Shown in pieces: positions 1 to 9,858 of a DNA stretch of 64,000 nucleotides (positions are counted from its first letter, which is position 1; each line of letters begins with the position of its first letter). The position numbers were made by a program, and so were the translations under genes. The notes beneath the pieces were generated by a model. The model saw only the letters and a program-made list of their open reading frames with translations. It was not told where the DNA came from and did not search any database. The DNA lies in contig NZ_VWVU01000024.1 in NCBI RefSeq assembly GCF_008638365.1, positions 1 to 64,000 on the forward strand. Direction: 5' to 3'. The DNA comes from Nocardiopsis quinghaiensis. Lineage in GTDB: Bacteria; Actinomycetota; Actinomycetes; Streptosporangiales; Streptosporangiaceae.

Positions 1-40
1 CCCCCCCCCCCCCGGGGGGCGCCACGGCTGGGAGCCTCGG
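1..40. terminator. C/G homopolymer hairpin at the window edge
   Basis: Thirteen C are followed by six G, then a gap to the metY stop codon. On the minus strand this reads as a C6-G6 self-complementary run just after metY, so it is probably part of the metY terminator, cut by the window edge. Homopolymers of this length are also error-prone in sequencing. Confidence 0.4.
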
Positions 41-1357
41 TCACTGCTGCGCCTTCGCGGCCTGGAACCCCAGTTCCAGGTCGGCCTTGAGGTCGTCCAC
101 GTGCTCCAGGCCGACCGCGAGGCGGATCAGCCCCGGGGTGACCCCGGAGACGGCCTGCTCCTCGGGGGAGAGCTGGCCGTGCGTGGTGCTGGCGGGATGG
201 ACGATGAGGCTGCGCACGTCGCCGATGTTGACCAGCTGGCTGAACAGCTCGGTGCCGTCCACGAAGGCCCGTCCGGAGTCGACGCCGCCGTGCAGGTCGA
301 AGGAGACGACGGCGCCCGCGCCCCGGGGCAGGTACCGGCGCGCCAGCTCGTTGGAGGGGCTGGAGGGCAGGCCCGCGTAGTAGACCTTCTCGACCTCGTC
401 ACGCGACTCCAACCACTCGGCGAGGGCCTGGGCGTTGGCGACGTGGCGCTCCATGCGCAGTGACAGGGTCTCGATGCCCTGGAGGATGAGGAAGCTGTTG
501 AGCGGGGCGATGGCCGCGCCGGTGTCGCGCAGCAGCTGGACGCGCAGCTTCGCCGCGTAGGCGCCCGGGCCGAGGGCCTCCCAGTACTTGAGGCCGTGGT
601 AGCTGGGATCGGGCTCGACGAAGTCGGGGAACCGGTCGCCGTGAGCGCCGAAGTCGAAGGTGCCCGCGTCCACGACCGCCCCGGCGACGGTGGTGCCGTG
701 CCCGCCGAGGTACTTGGTGGCCGAGTGCACGACGATGTCGGCACCGTGCTCGATGGGCCGCAGCAGATAGGGCGTGGGCACGGTGTTGTCGACGATGAGC
801 GGCACGCCCTCGGCGTGCGCGGTGTCGGCGACGGCACGTACGTCCAGGACGTTGCCGCCGGGGTTGGCGAGGGTCTCGGCGAAGTAGAACCCCGTCTCGG
901 GGCGGGTGGCCGCGCGCCAGGCCTCGGGGTCGTTCTGGTCCTCGACGAAGCTGACCTTGATGCCGAGCCTGGGCAGCGTGTAGCGGAACAGGTTGTAGGT
1001 GCCGCCGTAGAGCAGGGGGCTCGCGACGGCGTGGCCGCCCGAGCCGACCAGGTTGAGCACGGCGGCGGTGACGGCGGCCGCTCCCGAGGCGAAGGCGACG
1101 GACGCGACACCGCCCTCCAGCGCGGTCATGCGCTGCTCCAGCACGTCCTGCGTGGGGTTCATGATCCGCGTGTAGATGTTGCCCGGTTCGGCGAGGCTGA
1201 AGAGGTCGGCGCCGTGCTGGGTGTCGCGGAAGACGTAGGAGGTCGTCTGGTAGATGGGCGTGGCCCGGGCGTTGGTGGTGGGGTCGGGCTGGGCCCCGGA
1301 GTGGATCTGCCGGGTCTCGAAGGACCAGGCCTGTTCGGGAGTGGCGTCGGCGGTCAT
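41..1357 (-). CDS. metY: O-acetylhomoserine/O-acetylserine sulfhydrylase (Cys/Met metabolism PLP enzyme)
   Basis: A 438-aa enzyme of the Cys/Met gamma-family of PLP enzymes. It joins sulfide (or a thiol) to O-acetylhomoserine, giving homocysteine for methionine synthesis in the cytosol. Family signatures are the N-terminal [13 protein letters not shown], the PLP lysine in HSATKYLGG near residue 215, and the C-terminal [13 protein letters not shown]. Length is normal for the longer MetY type rather than MetB/MetC (about 380-400 aa). The ATG starts the conserved N-terminus. A 22-codon leader peptide ORF with a Cys codon lies about 80 nt upstream, pointing to sulfur-dependent attenuation. It stands alone on its strand here. 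A homologous lyase role cannot be excluded, but MetY is the best fit. Confidence 0.93.
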   Translation of the reverse strand: MTADATPEQAWSFETRQIHSGAQPDPTTNARATPIYQTTSYVFRDTQHGADLFSLAEPGNIYTRIMNPTQDVLEQRMTALEGGVASVAFASGAAAVTAAVLNLVGSGGHAVASPLLYGGTYNLFRYTLPRLGIKVSFVEDQNDPEAWRAATRPETGFYFAETLANPGGNVLDVRAVADTAHAEGVPLIVDNTVPTPYLLRPIEHGADIVVHSATKYLGGHGTTVAGAVVDAGTFDFGAHGDRFPDFVEPDPSYHGLKYWEALGPGAYAAKLRVQLLRDTGAAIAPLNSFLILQGIETLSLRMERHVANAQALAEWLESRDEVEKVYYAGLPSSPSNELARRYLPRGAGAVVSFDLHGGVDSGRAFVDGTELFSQLVNIGDVRSLIVHPASTTHGQLSPEEQAVSGVTPGLIRLAVGLEHVDDLKADLELGFQAAKAQQ

Positions 1358-1435
1358 GGCGCAACCTCTGTTCGGTGTTCAGGTCAGGGAAACAGGGCTC
1401 TGGGACGGTGGACGGCCCCGCCGACCACCGAGGAG

Positions 1436-1504
1436 TCAGGGCCCACAGAGCATGCCGGCCACCCGCGCATGGTCGACGTGGAGTCGTCGGATGAGCGCGA
1501 TCAT
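1436..1504 (-). CDS. Cysteine-type leader peptide upstream of metY
   Basis: A 22-codon ORF (ATG at 1504, TGA at 1436-1438) starts MIALIRRLHVDHARVAG and carries Cys at residue 20, two codons before the stop. It matches the actinobacterial leader-peptide pattern of a basic segment, H-V-D, R-V-A and a terminal Cys codon, found in front of sulfur-assimilation genes. The likely role is ribosome-mediated attenuation: slow decoding at the Cys codon when cysteine is scarce would favour metY expression. The peptide itself probably has no other function. No clear Shine-Dalgarno was identified, so translation is inferred from the pattern and position. Confidence 0.7.
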   Translation of the reverse strand: MIALIRRLHVDHARVAGMLCGP

Positions 1505-1803
1505 GGGACGAGATTAACATCCCGTATCAACAGGTGACCAACGCTTCTCATATTCTGGACATTCGCCGCACACCGGGCCGAGTGGGCCGTCCTCCCCGCC
1601 GCACGGTCGGACACGGCGCGGACCGCCCCCACCGCCCCCACCGTCGCGGCGTGTTATCCCGCACCGGACCCGGGTAGCGGGCCGGAACGGGGCACCCGGC
1701 CCGGCGCGGGCTCCCTGGCGCGAACCCCGGTGCGGGCGGGCGGCGGCCCTCGCGCGCGTTCCGTCCCCCACACCGGGATCCGCTACCGGCCGATCGACGG
1801 TCA
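1505..1803. other. Divergent intergenic region between metY leader and clp gene
   Basis: About 300 nt without a convincing gene. It must hold the outward promoters of the metY leader (left) and the Clp gene (right). An AT-richer stretch at about 1512-1560 is the probable metY promoter, but no confident -35/-10 pair could be assigned. Confidence 0.4.
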
Positions 1804-1818
1804 TTCACTTAGGGTGAA
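1804..1818. promoter_or_regulatory. Inverted repeat TTCAC-N5-GTGAA upstream of the Clp gene
   Basis: TTCAC at 1804-1808 and GTGAA at 1814-1818 form an inverted repeat 36 nt upstream of the clp start codon. Position suggests an operator or promoter element. It does not match the HAIR or ClgR consensus, so no regulator is named. Confidence 0.3.
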
Positions 1819-1853
1819 AAAGCCACTACTGAACGCACGGGGGACGAGACGAG

Positions 1854-4346
<2,493 letters not shown>

Positions 4347-4378
4347 GGCGGGGATCCGGCGGCCCGCGGTCGCCGTGC

Positions 4379-4404
4379 GGGGGCGGGCCGCCCGGCCCGC
4401 CCCC
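4379..4404. terminator. Bidirectional hairpin between convergent clp and GH5 genes
   Basis: Arms GGGGGCGGGCC (4379-4389) and GGCCCGCCCCC (4394-4404) pair perfectly over 11 bp with a 4-nt loop, exactly between two convergent stop codons. Confidence 0.75.
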
Positions 4405-4410
4405 GGGCGG

Positions 4411-5748
4411 TCAGCAGGCCCCGAGGTCCCTCCAGACGCCCCACTCACCCGTGGTTCCCGGCTCCTCGCCCCGGGTCCACCACTGGGCCTCGTACAGGCG
4501 TCCGCCGTGGCCGACCCGGTCCTCGCCGGTGTACACCGTCTCCGGGGACCAGGCCGGGACCTCGCACTCGTCCGGGTCGGTGGGCGGGTCCGAAGGATCG
4601 GTGGGATCCGTGGGCGGGACGTCCCCGCTCTCGCGGATACGGTCGCGGATCCACTCCCCCGCGGGCTTGAGCGCGTCCGTGCCGGCCCAGGGGCCGCCCG
4701 CGGCGCAGGTGCCGGGCTCGAAGACGGCGCCGGAGCGGAAGTCGTCGGAGAAGTTCCAGTTCACCCAGCTGATCTGCTCCTCGGCCATGAGGTCGAGGTA
4801 GGCCTGGGCGGAGGCGAAGTCGTCGGGCCCGTCCCCGGTGGCCTCCTGGGTGCCGAACTCGGTGACGAACAGCGGCAGTTCCCGCGCCGCGGCCCGCAGG
4901 CCCTCCCGGTGGAAGTCGCCGTGCGTGGCCGCGTAGAAGTGGAAGACGTACATGATGTTGTCGGCGTCGACCGGGTCCGCGGTGATCTCGGTGTGGTCGG
5001 AGCCGTCGGACAGGCCCAGGGAGGACCAGCCCCGGGTGCCGACGAGGACGACGGCCTCGGGGTCCTCGGCGCGCACGACCGGGATGATCTCCTCGGCGTA
5101 GCCCTTGATCGCGCTCCAGGAGACGTGGTTGGGCTCGTTGGCGATCTCGTACAGGACGTTGTCCTTGTCGGCGTGGGCGGCCGCGATCTCGGTGAAGAAG
5201 GTGCGCGCCAGGTCGGTGTTGTGGTTCGGATCGCCGGGCGTGAGCATGTGCCAGTCGACGATGACGTACATGCCGCGCTCGGTGCCCTCCTCGATCAGTT
5301 CGTGGACCCGGTCGGTGAAGCCGCGCGGATCGGTCTCGTAGCCGCCCTCCTGGATGTACATGGACACGCGCAGCACGTCGGCGCCCCAGTCGTGGGCGAG
5401 CGCGTCCAGGGAACCGTCGGTGAGGCAGTCGCCGTACCACTGCAGGCCGTGGGAGCTCATCCCGGTGAGCTGGACGGGGTCGCCGCTCTCGTCGCAGAGC
5501 TTGAGGCCGCAGACCCGCAACTGGCCGTGGGCCTCCACCGCGTCGGCTGCGGACCGGGCGGCCGAGCCGGTTCCGGCGGCGGGAGGGGTGTCGGCCGGGC
5601 CCCGCGCGGCCGCGGGAGCGGCCGGGGACAGGGTGGCGAGGAGTGCGCCCACGAGAGCGGCTACGGCCAGGACGGTACGGCCTCGGGCGGGGGACGGGGG
5701 TGGCGCCACGGTTCTTCCTCCAGCGGGTGACGGCTCGGCGCCGCGCAC
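4411..5748 (-). CDS. Secreted GH5 family glycoside hydrolase (endoglucanase-like) with C-terminal CBM5/12-like module
   Basis: 445 aa. A hydrophobic segment near residues 26-48 (VLAVAALVGALLATL, then an AxA-type site) is a signal peptide. The GH5 TIM barrel spans about 75-360, with the acid/base Glu in ANEP near residue 206 and the nucleophile Glu in TEFGT near residue 297; QLTGMSSHGLQWYG and VLRVSMYIQEGG are typical GH5 cellulase blocks. A Pro/Thr/Asp linker (about 370-392) leads to a C-terminal module with AWSPETVYTGEDRV and AQWWTRGEEPG, the pattern of chitin/cellulose-binding CBM5/12. The likely substrate is cellulose or another beta-1,4-glucan outside the cell, though the module leaves chitin-like surfaces open. 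No CebR-type 14-bp palindrome was seen upstream. An alternative start could shorten the signal peptide. Confidence 0.9.
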   Translation of the reverse strand: MRGAEPSPAGGRTVAPPPSPARGRTVLAVAALVGALLATLSPAAPAAARGPADTPPAAGTGSAARSAADAVEAHGQLRVCGLKLCDESGDPVQLTGMSSHGLQWYGDCLTDGSLDALAHDWGADVLRVSMYIQEGGYETDPRGFTDRVHELIEEGTERGMYVIVDWHMLTPGDPNHNTDLARTFFTEIAAAHADKDNVLYEIANEPNHVSWSAIKGYAEEIIPVVRAEDPEAVVLVGTRGWSSLGLSDGSDHTEITADPVDADNIMYVFHFYAATHGDFHREGLRAAARELPLFVTEFGTQEATGDGPDDFASAQAYLDLMAEEQISWVNWNFSDDFRSGAVFEPGTCAAGGPWAGTDALKPAGEWIRDRIRESGDVPPTDPTDPSDPPTDPDECEVPAWSPETVYTGEDRVGHGGRLYEAQWWTRGEEPGTTGEWGVWRDLGAC

Positions 5749-5996
5749 AACGGCCGGACCGAACCGGAAGGAGCCTTTCCTGTCACTGGCAACGTAGGCC
5801 AGCCGTCACACAGGGGGCAATACCCCTTACGGAGTGGATCCGAGTCGCTCGTGGCGGGACCGGATCCGCCGGCGACGGGTGGGAGAGCCGGGCGGCTGCG
5901 GAGGACCGGGGAGGGTATGCGACCGGATCCGTGGCCTCATCGGAGGCACGAACCCAGCGGGACGCACAGGCCGTGTACGTCCCGCGGGCTCTTCCG

Positions 5997-6016
5997 CGCA
6001 GGGATCCTTCCCTGCG
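5997..6016 (-). terminator. Hairpin terminator after the small Pro/Glu-rich gene
   Basis: CGCAGGGA (5997-6004) and TCCCTGCG (6009-6016) pair over 8 bp with a 4-nt loop, 7 nt beyond the stop codon of the minus-strand small gene. Confidence 0.6.
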
Positions 6017-6022
6017 GTGTCC

Positions 6023-6184
6023 TCAGACGGGCTCTGGCTCGGGCTCCGGGCCGGGCGGTTCGGGGAGCGGCTCGGGCTCCGGTTCCGGCTCCGGCGGGGG
6101 CTCCGGCATCGGGGTCGGGGGGAAGGGGTCCGGCGGCATCGGGTCGGGCTCGCGCAGGGTCCCGTCACGGGTACGGGTGCTCAT
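6023..6184 (-). CDS. Small Pro/Glu-rich protein (53 aa)
   Basis: An ORF of 53 codons from ATG at 6184, preceded by a strong Shine-Dalgarno (GGCGAGGAGGAGAC). The N-terminus is MSTRTRDGTLREPDPM; the rest is almost only Pro and Glu, with PEPEPEPEP-type repeats. It has no membrane segment or cysteine and is probably an extended, disordered acidic peptide. It follows the LLM oxidoreductase by 50 nt on the same strand and ends before a hairpin, so the two are probably one transcript. Function unknown. RBS quality and the terminator support a real gene; the repetitive coding makes homology weak evidence. Confidence 0.6.
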   Translation of the reverse strand: MSTRTRDGTLREPDPMPPDPFPPTPMPEPPPEPEPEPEPLPEPPGPEPEPEPV

Positions 6185-6234
6185 GTCTCCTCCTCGCCGA
6201 ACGGTGCGCGGGACTCCCGCGCACCGTTCCCGGT

Positions 6235-7200
6235 TCAGGCCTCGGCCCTGAGCCGAGGCAGGACCTCGTTCGCGTAGAACTCGAAGAAGCCCTCCTGGTC
6301 GTCACCGACCTGGCAGACGTAGACCTCGTCCACACCGGTCTCCAGGTACGGCCTGATCGCCTCCACGTGCACCTCGGGATCGGGCCCGCAGGCGACCTCG
6401 TCGGCCACCATCTCCGGGGTGACCAGGCCCTCGGTGAGCTGCTCGAAGTGGCGCGGCATCGGAAGCAGCTGGGGGGCCTCGCCCGCCAGCGCCTCGGTGG
6501 GCCACCTCTCGTACGCCACGCGCCGGGCCTCCTCCTCGGTCTCGGCCCAGCAGACCTTGAGCCCGCCCTGGACGGGCTTGCCGGCACCGCCCTCGGCGCG
6601 GAAGCGCTCGATGGTCTCGCTGCTGGGCGCCACCTGGATCAGGCCGTCGGTCTCACTGGCGGCCAGCCTGGTCGCCTTGGGGCCGAACGCGGACATGTAG
6701 ATCCTCGGCGGATCCTCCGGCAGTGTGTACAGGCGCGCTGTGTCGACCTCGTAGTACTCGCCCCGGTGGTTGACGAGCTTGCCGGTCCACAGCTTGCGTA
6801 TGACCCCGATGGCCTCCTCCAGCATCGACAGACGCCGGGAGGCGGGCGGCCAGGGCTGGCCGAGGATGTGCTCGTTGAGAGCCTCGCCGGTGCCCACGCC
6901 CAGGGTGAACCCGCCCCTGACCATCTCCGCCGAGGTCGCTGCCGCCTGCGCGACCACCGCCGGGTGCACGCGTGTGGTCGGGCAGGTCACCGCGGTGGTG
7001 ATCGGCAGGGACGTCACCTGCCCGATCGCGCCGATCACCGACCACACGAACGGGCTCTGCCCCTGCGAGTCCAGCCACGGATGGTAGTGGTCGGAGATCC
7101 ACAGGGAGTCGAACCCCGCCGCCTCCGCGCCCTGGGCCTGTCGGACCAACTCCCTGGGTCCGTGCTCCTCACAGGCGAGAAAGTATCCGAAACGCGTCAC
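6235..7200 (-). CDS. LLM-class F420-dependent oxidoreductase (F420-G6PDH-like family)
   Basis: A 321-aa luciferase-like TIM-barrel enzyme that probably uses coenzyme F420. The N-terminus TRFGYFLACEEHGP, WISDHYHPW, TCPTTRVHPAVVAQ, FTLGVGTGEALNEH and the C-terminal YVCQVGDDQEGF blocks place it with proteins resembling F420-dependent glucose-6-phosphate dehydrogenase. Substrate specificity cannot be read from the sequence. The chosen GTG start at 7200 lies behind a GGGGG run at a good distance and begins the conserved fold; an in-frame ATG at 7230 would add 10 residues. It probably forms a transcript with the small Pro/Glu-rich gene downstream. Confidence 0.85.
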   Translation of the reverse strand: MTRFGYFLACEEHGPRELVRQAQGAEAAGFDSLWISDHYHPWLDSQGQSPFVWSVIGAIGQVTSLPITTAVTCPTTRVHPAVVAQAAATSAEMVRGGFTLGVGTGEALNEHILGQPWPPASRRLSMLEEAIGVIRKLWTGKLVNHRGEYYEVDTARLYTLPEDPPRIYMSAFGPKATRLAASETDGLIQVAPSSETIERFRAEGGAGKPVQGGLKVCWAETEEEARRVAYERWPTEALAGEAPQLLPMPRHFEQLTEGLVTPEMVADEVACGPDPEVHVEAIRPYLETGVDEVYVCQVGDDQEGFFEFYANEVLPRLRAEA

Positions 7201-7254
7201 GTCGCAACCCCCGATCGCCGCTGTCTCCATGCGCTCCGCGCTGTTCCGGGCCGT

Positions 7255-8427
7255 TCACCGGCCCGGTGCGTCCGGCCCCTCGCCACGGGGCTCCTGCTTG
7301 GGCGGTCCCTCACCGCGCGGCCCCTGGTTGAGGCGTTCGCCGGCGCGCTCGTTGAGTGCCGTGGGCAGTTTCAGCGCGCGGTTGACGGCGTCGTCGTCCA
7401 CCTCGCCTCCGGTCCGCTCCCTCGCCTGCTCGGGCGGATCCGGCAGCACACTGTCCATGACGCGCGTCACGCCCTGGACGAAGGAGGGGCACAGTCCCCG
7501 GGTGATGATGACCATCCTGGCCAGCGGTGTGAGCACCAGGTAGCCGCGCCCGCGGGCCGCCGCCTCCACGATCTTGTGGGCCGCGCGCTCGGCGTTCACC
7601 GAGACCAGGGGCAGCCCGGCGCCCAGGGAGAACCAGGTGTACTCGCGTTCGGGCCTGCCCGAGAACACGGCGGCCTTGTGGGAGCCGGTGCGCATCAGGC
7701 CCGGGACCACGGTCGTGACCCGCACGCCCCGGCCCGCGACCTCGGCGCCCAACCCCTCCGACAGCCCGACCTCGGCGAACTTGGCGCAGGAGTAGGGCAA
7801 CAGGTGCGGCACGCTCAGGTGGCCGCCGATGGAGGTGATGTTGACCAGCGAGCCGCCCGTCTCGCCCAGCGGGCCGAGCGCGGCCCGCGAGATGCGCAGA
7901 GGCGCCCAGAACATCGTCTCCATGGCGTCGCGGAAACGGCTCTCGGAGAGCGTCTCGTGCGGCCCGACCTGGATGATGCCCGCGTTGTTGACGACGAAGT
8001 CCAGGCGCCCGAAGGTTCCGGTGGCCTCCTCCACCAGGCTCTCGGCCTGGTCGGGGTCGCGGATGTCGCACTGGACGCCGTGCGCACGCACGCCCCGGCC
8101 CTCCAGGTCGGTCAGCGCCCGGTCGAGCTCGTCCCGGGTGCGCGCGCAGATCACGACGGAAGCGCCGCGTGAGCCGAACTCGCGGGCCATCTGGAGTCCG
8201 AGCCCGCGGGAGCCGCCGGTGATCAGCGCGACCTTGCCGGGCAGCCGGGTGACGCGCCGTTTCCCGCACAGCGCCGCCGCGCCGACGCCCAGGGCGGCAC
8301 CGGCCACGGCACAGGAGGCCGTGCCGCCGCGACGGCGGCGCACGGGTTCGGGCTCGTTCCTGCTCCGGAGCTTGGACACCGCCCAGCCCGCGGCGGTCAG
8401 GACCAAGGGTGCATTGCCTCGCATCAC
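7255..8427 (-). CDS. SDR family oxidoreductase with N- and C-terminal extensions
   Basis: A 390-aa short-chain dehydrogenase. The Rossmann motif TGGSRGLG is near residue 70, NNAG near 148, and the catalytic pair is in YSCAK near 210, with the catalytic Ser in ITSIGG. About 60 residues precede the SDR core; they include a small Ala/Gly-rich hydrophobic stretch (SCAVAGAALGVGAAAL) that may associate with the membrane. A hydrophilic Arg/Gly/Pro tail follows the core. Reaction: NAD(P)-dependent oxidation or reduction of an unknown alcohol/ketone. No operon partner is evident; the upstream neighbour is separated by a strong palindrome. Confidence 0.85.
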   Translation of the reverse strand: MMRGNAPLVLTAAGWAVSKLRSRNEPEPVRRRRGGTASCAVAGAALGVGAAALCGKRRVTRLPGKVALITGGSRGLGLQMAREFGSRGASVVICARTRDELDRALTDLEGRGVRAHGVQCDIRDPDQAESLVEEATGTFGRLDFVVNNAGIIQVGPHETLSESRFRDAMETMFWAPLRISRAALGPLGETGGSLVNITSIGGHLSVPHLLPYSCAKFAEVGLSEGLGAEVAGRGVRVTTVVPGLMRTGSHKAAVFSGRPEREYTWFSLGAGLPLVSVNAERAAHKIVEAAARGRGYLVLTPLARMVIITRGLCPSFVQGVTRVMDSVLPDPPEQARERTGGEVDDDAVNRALKLPTALNERAGERLNQGPRGEGPPKQEPRGEGPDAPGR

Positions 8428-8609
8428 CGGCCGCTCCGTCCGTCGTGGTCGAAGACCCGGTGCGCGGTAGGTGCCACCACCATGTCACTCCCTGTGCGTC
8501 GAAGGAACGGTCCAGGGGGATGTGCGGATGTACGGCTACCCGAGGTGGGGGAACGGAAAACCGCGGATGGCCGCACATGGGCGAATCCCTGCCCCGGCGT
8601 TGCGGTCGG

Positions 8610-8647
8610 GGCGTCCCCCGGGTGCACGCGTGCACCCGGGGGACGCC
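8610..8647. terminator. 38-bp perfect palindrome downstream of the DUF2267 gene
   Basis: The 19-nt half running from 8610 (GGCGTCCCCC...) is matched base for base by its complement up to 8647 with no loop. It begins 44 nt after the stop of the minus-strand DUF2267 gene, so termination is the likeliest role. The exact symmetry is unusual for a terminator. Confidence 0.6.
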
Positions 8648-8690
8648 TCGCGGGCCCCGGTTCCGCGCCGGGGCCCGGCCTGGGGACCTC

Positions 8691-9086
8691 TCAGCCCTGG
8701 AGGGTGAGCCGCCGCAGGTCCTCCGGCAGGGCCTGACGGATCTTGTCCATGACTCCCCCGGTGGTGGCCTCGTCGAGCACGTCGAACACGGCGTGGGCGC
8801 TGTGGGCGGCCTCCGGCGGGGCGCTGTGCGCCCGCTGCGCCACCCTGCTGAGGAACTCCTGCTGGTCGAAGCCCTCCGCGCCCGGCCCCTGCTCCGTCTG
8901 GCGGGTCACCCGGCGCATGTTCTCCCCGATCTCACGCGGCAGCTGCGCGGCGAGGTCCTCGCCCAGACCGGGGTCGACCCGCTCGGCGAGGGTCTCCAGC
9001 GTCGCCCTCGTGGCCTCCTCCGCGGCGCCGCGGCTGTCCAGGTGGGCCCGTGCCTGGACCTGTCCGATGAAAGTGTCGTGCTGCAT
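8691..9086 (-). CDS. DUF2267 domain protein
   Basis: 131 aa, MQHDTFIGQVQARAHL at the N-terminus. It has two similar helical halves (ATRATLETLAERVDPGLGE and AVFDVLDEATTGGVMDKIR), each followed by a Leu-Pro segment, the hallmark of DUF2267. Members are small cytosolic proteins often seen near stress genes; the biochemical role is unknown. The ATG is preceded by GGGGGAGACACC. It stands alone with a downstream palindrome as probable terminator. Confidence 0.8.
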   Translation of the reverse strand: MQHDTFIGQVQARAHLDSRGAAEEATRATLETLAERVDPGLGEDLAAQLPREIGENMRRVTRQTEQGPGAEGFDQQEFLSRVAQRAHSAPPEAAHSAHAVFDVLDEATTGGVMDKIRQALPEDLRRLTLQG

Positions 9087-9226
9087 GGTGTCTCCCCCTT
9101 CTGGCGTCGCCGCGGCACCGTGGCGGTGCGGGGAGGAGCCCGTCGGGAACGGCCTTCCTCCACGTCACGCGCACGGGGCGCAACGGCGGATACGGCCTCC
9201 CGCCCCGTGGGGCGGGGCCAGCCGCC

Positions 9227-9568
9227 TCACTGTCGGTCGCCCTTGGGCTTGGCGGGCTGGTTGGGAACGCCCTGCGGCGGCGGGCTCGACGCGGGAGCCG
9301 CGGTGTCCGTGCTCACCGGCGAGCCGCCGGTCGGCGGACCGGGCCGCTCGGGCTGGAAGTCCTGTGTACCCCCGGAGGGCTCGGCGCCCTCTTCGAGGTC
9401 GTGGAGCCGGTGGCGCAGGATCTCCAGGACCCCGGCACGGTTGGCGTGGCTCTCCTCGTAGTCGACCAGCTGACGCATCTGCTCTGTGTCGAGTGAGCGG
9501 ACGCGGTGCTGGAGCGTCCCGACCGGAAGTCCCTCATAGCCCTCGATCGGGGGTGTGGTCTCGTGCAT
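9227..9568 (-). CDS. Conserved small actinobacterial protein (113 aa), function unknown
   Basis: The N-terminal half contains EGYEGLPVGTLQHRVRSLD, LVDYEESHANRAGVLEIL and RHRLHDLEEGAEPS, a compact helical domain that recurs in actinobacterial hypothetical proteins (my recollection of the pattern, not a search result). The C-terminal half is Pro/Ser/Thr-rich and likely disordered. The ATG follows GGGGAGGGAACGTCG. It is on the same strand as the DUF2267 gene, 140 nt upstream of it, and may be co-expressed. Confidence 0.65.
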   Translation of the reverse strand: MHETTPPIEGYEGLPVGTLQHRVRSLDTEQMRQLVDYEESHANRAGVLEILRHRLHDLEEGAEPSGGTQDFQPERPGPPTGGSPVSTDTAAPASSPPPQGVPNQPAKPKGDRQ

Positions 9569-9687
9569 CGACGTTCCCTCCCCTTCTGCTCCGTACGACG
9601 ATGGGGTGTAGGGGCACAGCTACCCGGGAGCCTGGACACGAAACAGCAGGTGGGACGGGCTTCCGAGGACATACGGGACCGGCCGGC

Positions 9688-9714
9688 GGCGGGCGCGCCG
9701 TTGATGCGCCCGCC
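9688..9714. other. Weak intergenic hairpin upstream of the transporter
   Basis: GGCGGGCGC (9688-9696) and GCGCCCGCC (9706-9714) can pair with a 9-nt loop. It lies in the otherwise empty stretch between the divergent genes at 9568 and 9859. It could be a leader hairpin of the transporter gene or chance in GC-rich DNA. Confidence 0.25.
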
Positions 9715-9858
9715 CCTTCGGGAGTAACGTCGGCGCGTGGCCCTCCCCCCGTACGCCGGGCGCGCCTCCGCAGGGCGCCGCGGCCTCTCCCCCACCATCT
9801 CTTCCCCCACCGCTCCCTCTCCCGTCACAGCCGGACCCCACCTCACACGGGCCCTGCC

